Shown here: positions 44,255 to 55,810 of the stretch, piece after piece
Layout of the letters: the number at the start of each line of letters is the position of its first letter
Position numbering within the stretch: position 1 is the first letter of the stretch
Assembly (NCBI GenBank): GCA_030847615.1
Contig: JAUMIR010000004.1
Location: 186,622,501-186,686,500, forward strand
Direction of reading: 5' to 3'
DNA length: 64,000 nt
Source: Gambelia wislizenii
Taxonomy: Eukaryota > Chordata > Lepidosauria > Squamata > Crotaphytidae
Made by a program: the position numbers and the translations under genes
The notes under the pieces: generated by a model
Told to the model about the DNA's origin: nothing
Database searches by the model: none
Seen by the model: the letters and a program-made list of their open reading frames with translations, nothing else

Positions 44255-46725
44255 CCAGAAGTAAATGAAGAAAGATCAAACAGTTTCCCTATCCAGAAGG
44301 GTACAAGACAGGGCTGCCCACTCTCTCCATTGCTATTTGTGTTAATATTGGAGGTACTCCTAAGAGATATTCGATCTAATGATTCAATAAAAGGTGTGAA
44401 AATTGGGAGAGAAAAATTTGTTTACAAAGCCTTCGCAGACGATATTGCGGTATATTTAGAAAACCCATTACAACAAGGAGGCAAACTATATGGAGATAAT
44501 AAGAGAATTTGGAGAGTGGGCAGGCTTTAAAATCAATAAGGAGAAAACAAACTTCTTGAGTAAAAACTTAAAAGAGGAGGTAGCTAAATTAGAAGAAATG
44601 TGGGGAGTGAAAGCAGCAGAGAAGATGAAATATTTAGGCATAACGATTTCTGTTAATAATAGACAACTTTTCCAGAACAATTACATTCCAATATGGCAAC
44701 AAGTCAGAGACAAGATGGAAATCTGGAAGAAATTGGATATATCTTTAATGGGAAGAATATCTCTAATTAAGATGAGTATTTTGCCTAAGATCCTTTTTCT
44801 ATATCAAATGATACCAATTTCGATACCACCAAAATGGTTTAAAGATTGTAACAAAGATCTAAGTAGGTTTTTATGGTTGGGAAAGAAACCAAGATTAAAA
44901 TTTAAACTACTGACAGACACAAGGAGCAGAGGGGGAATGGGAGTTCCGGATTTGAAGATCTTCTATGAGGCAAACCATGGATTACTTTAGACAATATAAA
45001 ACTCATGCTCTTGGAGGGCCACGAGCTACATTTTGGGTGGCACTCCTTTCTTTGGTACCATAAAGTTAAGGCTCAAAAACAATTTAATAACCATTCTATC
45101 AGAAAATAATTATATAAAACCTGGGTGAAATATAAAATATATCTGTTTCCAAAGCTCCCAAGCTGTGTATCACCAGGGGAAGCATTAGCAATCAAAAGTT
45201 TAAGAAAGGAATCAGAATGGCTGACCTATAAAGAACCAATTGGGGATACCAAGGAAAATTTTAGTTTGAAAAGTAATTCACAACTAAATCAGGAAGGTAA
45301 AATTATACAATGGTTCCCATATCTTCAAATAAAAGAGAGATACAAGAGAGATATGGCAGAAGGTGGTATTGAACTTGCTAAATCAAATTTTGAAAAGATT
45401 TTGGAGAAAGGGAATGTGCACTTACTATCTAGAATACATCAATTACTGTTGGGGATGAATATGGAATATGAGACTGTCAAATAATATATGGTGAAATGGT
45501 CTGTAGACATTGGTAGAAGTATTGACTTTGAAGGATGGGAAGCATCATGGGCTAGAGGAGTTAAAATTAGGAGGTCATATAGTCTGCAAGAAAACTTGAT
45601 AAAAGTAATGTTAAGGTGGTATCTCTCCCCCGTAAGAATAGCTAGAATGGTAGGAGGAGCCTCCAATAAGTGTTGGAAGTGCCAGGAAGAGAAGGGAACT
45701 TTTTTCCATCAATGGTGGGGATGTAAAAAAGCAAAGAAATTCTGGAATATGATTAGAATAAAAATGCAACAGATTCTTAAAAAGAAAATAGATATGTTGC
45801 CAGAAATATTTTTGCTAGGTACATATGAAAACAATAATTTGGTAAATGAAAATGGGAAAACACAAAGATTACTCTGGCACATGTGCACAACAGCTAGAAT
45901 TGTATATGCTAGGTATTGGAGGAGAGAAGAGATTCCATCAGAAATGGAATGGTTAGAAAAACTATTAGAAGTAGCAAAAATGGACAAACTGACCTATTTA
46001 TTAGAGAATAAAAAGGAATCGCCTTTTGTTGAATCCTGGAATCCCCTGTGGATATATTTACAGGAAGGAGGAAAAAGGAAAGAGAAGTGAAATCTGAAAG
46101 CCCATTTGATTGACATAATTTAACAAGAAGAAGGACAAGATTTAAAAATTATTTGTGAGGGGGCTAAGAGGGAATTAATCTGTTAGGAAATGGAATAGTA
46201 AAAGAAGGAAAGGAAAAAGATTTATATAGAAATTACCATCACAAGATGTTTAAGGGTCGCGAAAATGAGAAATGAAAGATGTTAAATATGACATAGATAA
46301 GTATTTTTGTGGTTATAAATAATTTCAATATTGTTTATTGGAATAAAAAAAAATAGTATAAATAACAAGATATGGATATAGATATGGAAAATAAGAGAAG
46401 GATTGCTATATGTATAGTTGTAAACTGAGAAATATGTATAGTCGTAATTTGAGAGATAGGTAATTTGTTTATAATATTATTGGAATATATATATATATAT
46501 ATATATATATACAAAGGTGTAATTATGTAAAATTTATGAGATTGCAAGGAGAGAGTGATAAAGAGGTTATATTAAACTAGGATTTGACGGATGGGGAGGT
46601 CTTAAAATTTCAATGCAGGGGGAAAAGATAGAAGAAATATAAGATAAATGAAGATTTGATTGAATATTGGAAGAAAAATATGGATATGCTAATGTCTGTG
46701 ATGTATTGAAGAATTTATTAATAGA
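44255..46725 (+). pseudogene. L1 ORF2 (reverse transcriptase onward) and 3' UTR
   Basis: This is the longest L1 ORF2 remnant. The RT motifs 'GTRQGCPLSPLLF' (44299-44337) and 'FADD' (44432-44443; the usual YADD with F) are followed, after a frameshift, by 'MKYLGITIS' and 'PKILFLYQMIPISIPPKW' (44490-44990). The C-terminal part is at 45125-45484 and 45488-46090, with the zinc-knuckle-like 'CWKCQEEKGTFFHQWWGC' and 'WHMCTTARIVYARYW'. Two frameshifts and a stop separate the frames. The 3' UTR runs to about 46725 with an (AT)n run at 46484-46511. It is 5'-truncated just upstream of the RT motif, next to a (GTCA)n run at 44236-44254. Confidence 0.93.
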
Positions 46726-47106
46726 ATCATAGAATCATAGAATCATAGAATTGTAGAGTTGGAAGAGACCACGAGGGCCATCCAGTCCAACTCCCTGCCA
46801 CGCAGGAAATCTTGATCAAAGCATCCCCGACAGATGGCAATCCAGCCTCTGTTTGAAGACCTCCAAGGAAGGAGACCCCACCATGCTCCGAGGGAGTGTG
46901 TTCCACTGCCGAACAGCTCTTACGGTCAAAAAGTTCCTCCTAATGTTGAGGTGGAATCTCTGTTCCTGGAGCTTGCATCCATTGCTCCGTGTTCCAGTCT
47001 CTGGAGCAGCAGAAAACAAGCTTGCTCCATCCTCAGCGTGACACCCCTTCAAATACTTAAACAGGGCTATCATATCGCCTCTTAACCGTCTTTTTTCCAG
47101 GCTATT
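46726..47106 (-). pseudogene. CR1 LINE 3' end
   Basis: On the minus strand the ORF2 C-terminus reads '[20 protein letters not shown]' to 'EVFKQRLDCHLSGML', then the 3' UTR ending in three 'gaatcatagaatcat'-type repeats. It abuts the L1 3' end and may have been inserted there. Confidence 0.95.
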
Positions 47107-47140
47107 TTTTCCAGAATAAAAAGTATTCATAAAAAAAAAA

Positions 47141-48285
47141 TGTAGCCAGTCCAAGGTCAAGAAACATGAATGCCAAAGAATACTGCCAGTCACCAGGATA
47201 GAGTGGCTGCATGTGGCAAAGCCACCAGGGAGCTGCTGGGAGATTTGTAGGCAGCTGTCTCAGGACAACAGGTGCTTAATTAGTCAGTGTCCCCTATTTA
47301 ACAGCCACTGGGGTTGGTGTAATCTTTCCTTGGAGATTTTCACACGGGGCCAAAATGCCCCGTTACTGCCCCGCTACCTCCTCTCCCGTTCCTGCCACAG
47401 GATAACATAAATCTTTCACACACTCACCTTAATTCCGCAGCAGGAACGGTCTCCCCCTCCCCTTGCTGGCTGGCCGTAAATGCAGCCGTCGTAAGGCTGC
47501 TTTTATGACCGGCCATCTGAAACGTTATCACATTATCACGTGATAACGCCGGACAGTAAATTTAAAAAATAAAACTCCCCCAAACCTAAAATCAGTTCAC
47601 CAAGGACAAAAACACTCTTTAAATCACATAATCAAAACAGGGAGGGTAAAATAAAGGGTGCCACTTACCTGGATGTCCAGATCATACCAGGAAGTGCTCG
47701 GAACGGACCTCCCCTCCACGGCTGTCATTTCGGAACAGGAACAGGGCTCCTGTTCACACACCCATGATTGCGTGATAGTGACGGAACGGGAGGTCTATTC
47801 ACGATGAAAAATCGTGATTACATTGTTCTGGAACAGTCACGGGAGTAGAATGGATGCAGGACAGAACGGGGTCAACGTTGTCTGAAAGGGAAAACCTTTC
47901 CCGACCCTGTTCTGTTCCTGCCACGGGATATATAGCCCATGTGAAAATCTCCCTTGTCTCTTCGACACTCTGCAAAGGATGGCAATGTGTCATCAGCGTC
48001 TTACACCTCTGCCTCAGCCCCCAGCTCCTTGGACTTGGAGAGACCACTGTCATCAGGAGATGTAGATTCCTGGCTAACTTCTTCTTCTGTGTATGAATCT
48101 TCCAACTCCAGAGAGTGAGTTATGACACCTTCCTTCATGACTCCAGAGGATGCAATCCTTCCCTTCCTCTGACCCTCCCGTGTGCCCATCCTCCTTATCT
48201 TCTCCAGTATCTGTCTCCTCAGTCCTTTCACTACTCCTGGCTCCCCTTTTAACCTCTTTAGCCTCCATGTCTATTAACAATTTTA
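47141..48285 (-). mobile_element. LTR retrotransposon: end of internal region plus 3' LTR
   Basis: On the minus strand, charged coding-like sequence (48285-48128, 'ERTEETDTGEDKED') runs to a purine-rich tract 'gaaggaagg' at 48128-48136. The LTR then begins TGTCATAACTC (48127) and ends ...CTTGGACTGGCTACA (47141). The TGTCAT start and acidic frame inside the LTR match the solo LTRs at 18110 and 19432. The LTR is 363 bp once the MITE at 47332-47952 is removed. The upstream part of the element is missing. Confidence 0.65.
47332..47952 (-). mobile_element. GGA-family MITE, long form, copy H
   Basis: A 621-bp element with ends GGAGATTTTCACACGGG and CCATGTGAAAATCTCC, and exact CTT duplications (47329-47331, 47953-47955). 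On the minus strand it has a perfect donor 'catccaggtaagt' near 47667 and a second 'taaggtgagt' near 47426. Possible acceptors between them are weaker than in copies E and G. A loop-like 'tcacgatgaaaaatcgtga' lies at 47799-47817, and an internal 'gttatcacattatcacgtgataac' hairpin near 47524-47547. Confidence 0.9.
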
Positions 48286-48341
48286 ACAACCAGTTCTAGC
48301 AAACTGGTGCAAATCAGCTGAATGACACCACTGGGCACATG

Positions 48342-50040
48342 ATCTCTTGGGATCTGGGGGCAAAATTTTTGCCCCAGGATCCTTGGGGGGTTTGCACAGA
48401 TTCTCCCATACAAAAAAAACAAAAACAAAAAAACACACCACTTTTGAAAATGACAGCAGAATTTTTTTTTTAAGGTATAAAAGAGTGGCAGAGTACAGTA
48501 CAACCCATTTAAAAGGTAAATTGCAGTTCCTGAAGGCTTTCAATGCCAAACTTGAAGGGATAAGGTCCAGGAGCAAGAGAGCTCCTATTAAACTCAGAGC
48601 AATTGCAGGAGGAGGGGTGATAAAATCAACAATGAATTTGTCGCTCCCACAGCGATGGATCTTCTGGCTGCCACATAAACTGTCATGCCAGTGCCACATA
48701 GCTTGAAAAAAGAAAAACTGTTGAGAAATCCAACATACAGCAAAGCCATGGACTCTCCCAGAACACAACAGCAACATCCATCTTTCCAGCGTTACCCTTT
48801 TCTCTGTCTGTGTTTGACCAGACTATGAATTCCCCATTAATTAGGTACTCTGCAGCTAAACTGTGTGCATTTGAAGGAACTTGAAAGTTTGGTTGCTATC
48901 ATTTTATCTTTCTTACAAAGCTCTTTCTGGATATTTTAAGCATTTTATGTTATTTGACAAAATACCTCAGATTTCTGAAAGTTTCTTTCTGGAAAGTAGT
49001 AGTTCTTAATAATTAAACATTAGCTACTGCATCTGATGACTGCATCTTGGGATAATTATAAGGTGCGACTGAAACATTTTCTTCCTGAGTTTGTATCATT
49101 AAAAAGTGGAGATGGTGTTCTCTTTCTATACCCAGCTCAATTTAATCTTATTTTAGATTATGCTCAGTATGTGGTGTCTTAGCTCAGCAGTGTGTCAATA
49201 TAAACTGCAGTAATTGAACTTAATCTGCCAAGAGTAGATTTCATCTGGTGAATTGAAGAATAGGTGCCAGAGGCTTCACTGGCAAAGGAAACCATGTGAG
49301 TCTTTCCCTGATACTATTTCAGACACTGAGAAGGCACATTTTGCAGATTTCATTTATGAGCATTAGCAAAAGCAGAATGGTTGGCCTTGGAATGATGGAA
49401 GGATTGTAAATGGGTTTTTTTAAAAAGGAAGGAAGGGTAGAAAAAGGAGGCCCCAGGAAATAGTTAGGAAAGCTTAAAAGAGGGATCACTCAGTGAAATA
49501 AGGGAAAGAGAAGACATAGAGAAAAGAAAAGTAGGACAGAAAATAACCAGAGGGGAATGAGAGGTGTTTCAAGAAATGGTTGGTGCAAGGAGAGCTGATT
49601 TCACATACTGATTGGAAATAATCAGCCAGATGTTTGGTGGCCTAGCTCTAGTTTACTATAAAAGTGACTATTACCTAGTGAGAATTTCTCAACACTCAAA
49701 CCATTCCATTAAAAAAAAAAAACAGACATAAAGACATAACATGTAGCTCCAGGCATTATCCCATCCCCAAGTGATGGGCCTTATGGTTGTGGGTGTATTG
49801 TATTGTAATGTTATTATCCGGCAGGAAGGTGGAATATAAATAAACCTAAATAAAAGTGCTATGCTCTCTTACAAATACATGTCTACCCCAAAACACTCTC
49901 TCTTCAGCCACAATCCTCAAAGCACATCACTACATGCTCCTTCCTCCCCATCCCTTGAATGGATAAGGATGGTATAACAGGAAATTCCATCCATCTCTCC
50001 CCATTGCTGACCTTCAAGAAATTAGTGTAGATGGCTCTTT
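48342..50040. other. Unassigned DNA
   Basis: At 49800-49855 'ttatccggcaggaaggtggaatataaataa' is the L2-like tail module in plus orientation. The rest is not recognised; frames at 48283-48777 have no domain. Confidence 0.4.
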
Positions 50041-50044
50041 CCTC

Positions 50045-50974
50045 TGTTACATATGCTTACACCCCACTCCCATTCAATAATTTATCAATTGGTAATAATT
50101 CATGAGATTGGCATTACTGACAGTTCATGTAGGTCTGGTAGACCAGGCCATCCATAGAAGGGTTTATGCAGATATCACCAGAGACCTAAACAAAGTTGTC
50201 TTGGAAAATTCCCAAAAGTACAGATATGCCCAGGACTGGTTATGTGAAGCCCCCTTAGACAAGTTGTTAGGGGGGGATGTGCTAATCCACCCTGGATGCA
50301 CCTGGCAATGACTCATACTCCAACACAAACGAGAGATTGGAACACCCATTACTCTGCAAGGGTCTTTCTTCACACCTTTCCAAACCAACAATAAAAGGTT
50401 GTCTCAAACCATGTCATAATGATCCAACCATTAACAGTAATTTATGAAGCCAGAGCTTCCCTTGTTTCACTGGGGGAAACTCACTCAAACATTGTTCTCC
50501 ACTCAAAATACCCTTTAAGGGTGCAATATGGAATATAAATATCACCCCAAAACACAGCCAAAGTGTGTGCACTCTTCCAGATGCCATTACTCTGTTGGTT
50601 TTCTGTTTCACCTGAAGTGCATAGCCATACTTCTTTGCTGCACGAACCTCTGCTCTTCGAACAGGTAAAGTACAGCCCATCATCCCTGAAAATCTATTCC
50701 ACTATCCAAATACCTCTTCCTAATTCTTCACTAGCCTTGTGTGAGTGCTTGAAGCATGAGTGCATGAGTGAATGCTTCTGTGATTATTTTCCAATAAAAA
50801 ACATTTTTATTTTACTTTTTGGCTTGGAATCTTGTCAGTCAGTACCAGTATGCATAGGTGTAAAGATTCTGTAGTTACCTGGCCTCTCGTAGCCCAATTT
50901 GAGCTATTAAAATTTCTTATATCAATATCTTAATTTGAGTTACCTGAGTGGGTACCCATGCAATTTGGGTAACA
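50045..50974 (+). mobile_element. Retroviral-type solo LTR (930 bp)
   Basis: It starts TGTTAC and ends GTAACA, a perfect 6-bp inverted end pair, with CCTC on both sides (50041-50044, 50975-50978) as a 4-bp TSD. A TATA-like 'gaatataaatat' at 50531-50542 and AATAAA at about 50793 give a plausible U3-R-U5 order in plus orientation. The first 500 bp are matched by 61984-62475. No internal genes are present. A 4-bp TSD would suit a class I endogenous retrovirus, but other LTR elements are possible. Confidence 0.65.
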
Positions 50975-50978
50975 CCTC

Positions 50979-51861
50979 AATATCTTAATAATTTTCACAT
51001 AAAAATAAGGGATTTGAGCGAACTTTGACTCTTGTCTGGTAGAAAGCCCCAACCAAGCATAATCCCATGGTAATGGTGGAGGTTGGCCAGCAGCATCCTT
51101 CAGCACCAGCAAAGGACATAAAATGGCAGCAATCTCACTATTTCCCGGAATACGAGTATCAGCCATCATAACCACACAAGACCTAGGAAATCATGTCTTA
51201 CAAGATACAAACTTGAGCAAGCCTGCTCACACATGATACAGCCTCAGTTTAGCCAGATAGGGAATGTGTATCCCACCCTTTCCAGGTAGATTCAAGTGTT
51301 CCCTTATTGTCCTATTAATGGCTGGAAAGTATTTTTCATAATAACCAAATAGCAGCTAAGAATATGGCACTTTATTTCTTTGCTTGGGGTATTCCCTTTT
51401 TTGTAATATAGTTTATATTTCTTTTCTATGCTTGTTTTTGCTATTTTTGTCACATCTTAAATGAATGGGTAAGTAAAGAGGGGGAGAGAGAGATTGAGGT
51501 ACAAACTGCAACATGATTGGGCATTGTGGGCTTGACATGGGAGAGTTAACTGACAAATTTTGGCAAACTGCTAGGAGAGTTCAGCTGTAACAAAGCCAAA
51601 TATAGGTGTGTAGCTTAACCAGGGCGTATAGTGTTGATTGAGATTAGGTGACTAAAACCTTCCCCTTTCTTTGGTGATCAACTCTTCTGTACATGACATC
51701 TAATAAAGTTGTGGCCAAATCTTGTTACCTCAAAAACTAGTACCTGTTCTTGAACACAAACCCTGAAGACTGTCTCAAAGACAGACCAGGGAAGATGGGG
51801 TGGCGGGGGGTGGGGAGAAGCTGATACAGAAGGAGGGTCAGGGCTTGACTATCTTGCATGT
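50979..51861. other. Unassigned DNA
   Basis: Nothing recognised. Confidence 0.35.
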
Positions 51862-52062
51862 GAAGTCGAAGGCTTTTATGGCCGACATCCATAGATTTTC
51901 CATGGTTTTTTTCCGGGCTGTGAGGCTGTGTTCTGGAAGAGTTTATTTCTGACATTTCGCCCGCATCTGTGGCTGGCATCTTCAGAGAATGCAGGCAAAA
52001 TGTCAGATATAAACTTTTCCAGAACATGGCCTCACAGCCCGGAAAAAACCCACAGAAAACCA
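51862..52062. mobile_element. Inverted repeat of a dispersed element, Penelope-like start suspected
   Basis: 'gaagtcgaaggcttttatgg' followed by 'ttttccgggctgtgaggc' is the start of a common reptile repeat that I associate with Penelope-like elements. The segment 51908-51970 returns inverted at 51990-52047 ('tgtcagatataaac', 'ggcctcacagcccggaaaaaa'), with about 20 nt between. It is a foldback formed by two inverted copies of the same end. Confidence 0.55.
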
Positions 52063-53163
52063 ATCTTGCATGTGCTTTTGTCTTTCTGGGCAGTATCATT
52101 ATTTGCTTCCTCTTTTTGACTAGGGATGTAATTAGTAATTTTCTTCTCAAAGAAAACAATGAGAAATTTTAGTCCCCCACCCACGCACAGTTTTCAAAAT
52201 TGGGACTTATTCTATACAAAATTCACATGTGTGGTTAGTTTTTTTGGCATAGAAAATAATATTTTCTGCACAGGTAACAGCATTTTCTGTGCATGCTATG
52301 CATGAACATTATTTCCTGTGCAGAAAATGTTATGTTCTACACAAAGCAACCATGTGCAAATTTTGTATAGCATAAGTTCCAGTTCGTGAATAATCTTCAA
52401 ACACCATGCAGATTCTTGTTAGTACAGGATCCTTTTCATCAGGATTTCTCAAGAAACACATTTTCCAACAATTTCCCCAGTTTTTGATACCCATTGTAAA
52501 AATCAGTGACTATCAAATAAAATAATAATGATATAAACATTTGAACCCCTACGTGAGGCAGGTGAGGAAAGGAAGCCAGGCTCCTCAGGAGTTTATCCTG
52601 CGGCAGCCAAGCCAAGCGACCTGACTGTGCCAGGAAAAGAGGAACGTCCTCCTGCCTCCAGCTGAGTCACGTTCCAGGCTGGTGCAGGTGCTGGAGATGC
52701 TCTCCCATTTATCACCTTCTTGTCACACCTAATGGTCACCTCACTTCCTCCCACCCCATCCACCCATCTTCTTTGTCTGCTAAGAGACAATATGTCCCAG
52801 GCAATATGTCTCCGGAGTCTCTTCCTAGCCCACAGGAAGTCAGGGAGTGAGTCGCGGGGGGAGAGAGAATTCGCTTCCTCAGATCTCTCTCCTCCATACA
52901 GAGCTGGTAACCTCTTTCTTGGTCAGGCAAAAGCCACTACCCCAGACCAGAGGTGTTTACCTGGTCAGCCAACCTGCAGTCACCCACTTATAGCCCCTGC
53001 CCGTCATGCAGATCTGCTGGTGCAAGCCTGTGGATCTGCTGGTGCAAGCCTTTGGATCACAAGGTCCTGAACCCATTCTGAGCAGGCCTGGACACACCCA
53101 AGCTTTGCAAAGCAGAAGGAGACATCACCCTGCATGTAAACTGAAAGAACCAAGTTAGGATTT
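52063..53163. other. Unassigned DNA
   Basis: 52180-52390 contains a loose inverted arrangement of 'ttttgtatag'/'attttctgcacaggtaac'-like words. The GC-richer part at 52560-53100 has short frames on both strands without recognisable domains. Confidence 0.35.
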
Positions 53164-53385
53164 CTAAGGCTGCTGATACACTGCTGAAATAATGCAGTTT
53201 GACACCATTTTAACTACCATGGTGCCATCCTTGGAATCCTGGGATTTGTAGTTGGTTGTGGCACCAGAGCACTCCAACAGATAACTATCTCACAAAACTA
53301 GAAATCCCAGAATGCCATCGCATTGAGCCACGGTTGGTAAAGCAGTGTCAAACTGCTCTATTTCTGCAGTGTGTCAGCAGCCTTA
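53164..53385. mobile_element. Small MITE with 40-bp imperfect inverted ends
   Basis: CTAAGGCTGCTGATACACTGC on the left is inverted as GCAGTGTGTCAGCAGCCTTAG on the right, and similarity continues inward to 'gcagtttgacac'. The body has 'ggaatcctgggatttgtag'. A relative is at 41504. No coding capacity. Confidence 0.85.
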
Positions 53386-54173
53386 GTGTAGACAGTATTG
53401 TCTGCCCAAGTAGACAGTATTGTGCTGGTGTTTTTTAAGGCAACCTTTAATTTTTCTTACTTTTTGTAATCTGTTTCCTTAATCAAATATTTGGAATTGG
53501 ACACCTAGAGTGATTAAGTGCTTATGCAGTCACTATCATTCACGGCTGACTGTTCTGCCTAGTTCAAACGATCAGTTATTAGAAAAGAGAGTTTGCTTAA
53601 ATATGTCTCTTCTCCTAAGATACTGTGATGTATTGAAAATTGTGTATGTTGAGGCGCAGGCACTCAAATGAGGATGTTAGTGGCTCTGCTTAGGAGGAGG
53701 TAACAAAAGGGTGTTACTAAGCCTTTGTTGTACCTTACAAGAATAAGACAGCTGTCTAGGACACCACACCACCAGCTCTCTCCCTCCTTCTAGTCCTTAA
53801 AAATCTTTTCCTTCACATTTGCTGTTGCCATCTAATAGCATCATAGTTCTGCAAGAGTGTGCAAAAGAAACCCACAGAAGAATGTATAATTAAATATACT
53901 GCCATACTTCAGCTCTCTTGTGCCAACTCTGCTCTGCTTAGTATTACATTAGGAGGCATGCATTTCAGTAGGTTATAAAGACAAGTAAATTACCACTGAC
54001 AAATTGACTGTGTGGAGTTACAATCCATTTTTCACATTAGTGCAATTTCTGCCATGTTTGCTACTCACCCATCATTAACCAATACTAACCAGCAATGCCA
54101 ATGGGGAAATTCAGTGGACAAACATTCTTCTCACTGAATGTGTTCAAATATACCTCTGATATCCAAAAAGCAC
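53386..54173. other. Unassigned DNA
   Basis: Nothing recognised. Confidence 0.35.
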
Positions 54174-54175
54174 TA

Positions 54176-54394
54176 CAGTGGGCCCTTGGTATCCACTGGG
54201 CTTAGGCTCCAGGACCCTCCATGGATACCAAAATCTGTGGATGCTCAAGTCCCATTATATACAAAGGCATAGTAGAATGGCATCCGTTATATAACATTGT
54301 AAAGTTTGCTTTGGGGGATTTTTTTTTTAATATTTTCAAGCCATGATTGGCTGAATCCATAGATGCAGAATCTTTGGATAAGGAGGGCTGACTG
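54176..54394. mobile_element. Tigger/pogo-like MITE
   Basis: It begins CAGTGGGCCCTTGGTATCC and ends GGAGGGCTGACTG, with TA on both sides. The body 'ggataccaaaatctgtggatgctcaa' aligns with 11831 and the reverse of 57487. This is the most diverged of the three. Confidence 0.85.
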
Positions 54395-54396
54395 TA

Positions 54397-55092
54397 TTTT
54401 CAAACTGAAAAAAAGTGTCTTTTTTATTTAATAACATTCAGAGATTATGTTAAATTATAATTGCTGATAAATATATCTATATGTATTTAGCCAATTAATT
54501 AAAATTATGTCTTTAAAGCATTTGATGAGCTGCAGGAGGAATACCAATTACCCTTAGTGCTTCATAGCAATAACTGCAAATTAAGCATAGTCCTGTTGCA
54601 AAATTTGATCCAGATACTATTAATATTGCAGAATTTATTCAATTGGTCCAAAAAATAGTTACAGTATTCTAAGTATCACAAACTGTGGTGTAACTAAGCC
54701 TGGTGTCACCCTTTCCGCCGACGGTGTTACCTGGTGTGGTTTGGCCTCTCCACACACCCCTAGTGCCAACACTTATAGTAAATAATGATGTTATTTGAAG
54801 ACCCTTGGGCTTCCCAGACTGGTTTAAAGAAGTTTTGTATTCTCACAATCTGGTTTTACCAGGTTTTACTGAGTTTTGCTGGTTGTTGTCACTTCTACAT
54901 CTACTTCTATTCTTTCTTTGTAGTGATTTTTTGGATCTACACTAGGGTTACTCCAGATGTTTGATTTTTTAAGGGGGGGCATGGTCTACTGAGATGAACC
55001 TAAGGTAATTTTTGTCCTGTCTCTTAATTTGGATTCTGTTAGAGAGAGATATAATGCCAAATTGAGAAGCAAGCTTAAACCGTTATGTTGAA
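54397..55092. other. Unassigned DNA
   Basis: Nothing recognised. Confidence 0.35.
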
Positions 55093-55312
55093 ATTGTTGT
55101 TATGTGCCTTCAGGGGAACTATGACTCATGGCAATCCAATCATAGAGTTTTTTTGGCAAGATTTATTCTGAGGAGATTCACCACTGACTTCCTCTAAGTC
55201 TGAGAGATTGTGATGTGGCCAAGTTCCCCCAGTGGTTTCCATGGCTGAGCAGGGATTTGAACCCTTGTTTCCTGGAATTTTAGTCCATAGCACTACACCA
55301 CACTGTCTCTCA
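55093..55312 (-). mobile_element. tRNA-derived SINE
   Basis: Same family as 43409. It has the tail, 'ttttggcaagatttattctgagg', 'ccccagtggtttccatgg', and a tRNA-like head near 55250-55312 ending '...actacaccacactgtctctc'. Moderately diverged. Confidence 0.85.
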
Positions 55313-55810
55313 GCAATGGAATACTGATCTGCAATTTGTCAGAGAAATTTATATTAGATATCTGGCTGAAGCTTCTACCTCAATAACAAAATAAGTTTAG
55401 GATATATTGCATGTTGTTTTCCGTTATTGGGCCTGACTCTAGAAATGACTGCAGGAGATGTAAGCTACTGAACCAATCTGGTACATCCTTTACACTTATG
55501 CCAAGTTATTACCCTTTTTGGTCAGAAGTCAAGGCAAACATAAATATGATTTTTGATAAATTATTGCAGTGAAAGGTGCACATGTTTTATTGGGCCATAT
55601 ACCCAATTCCTGGTACTTGAAAGAATGTCAAGGGAATGATAGAGCTACATTAAATGTATAAATTTGCAAAACTGGAAATCTAGGAACACTGCAAAAAAAA
55701 AATCAACTTAGTCAACATTCAGGATCTTTCAACATTGACCTTTCATGAAAAAGCTCCCTCTTTATTTAAAGTTATAATGAGATACTAAATTTCCAGGTAA
55801 TTGCCATAGA
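55313..55810. other. Unassigned DNA
   Basis: Nothing recognised. Confidence 0.35.

Larger units (their letters stand above)
44050..48333. mobile_element. hAT-type element expanded by nested insertions
   Basis: CAGTGGTGTTATT at 44050 and the inverse AATGACACCACTG ending at 48333 are hAT-like ends. The 8-bp flanks GGTACATG (44042-44049) and GGCACATG (48334-48341) agree at seven positions. 'aacaaccagttc' lies near both ends. The interior is mostly later insertions: L1, CR1, an LTR element and a GGA-family MITE. The original element was short and non-coding as far as can be seen. Confidence 0.75.
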
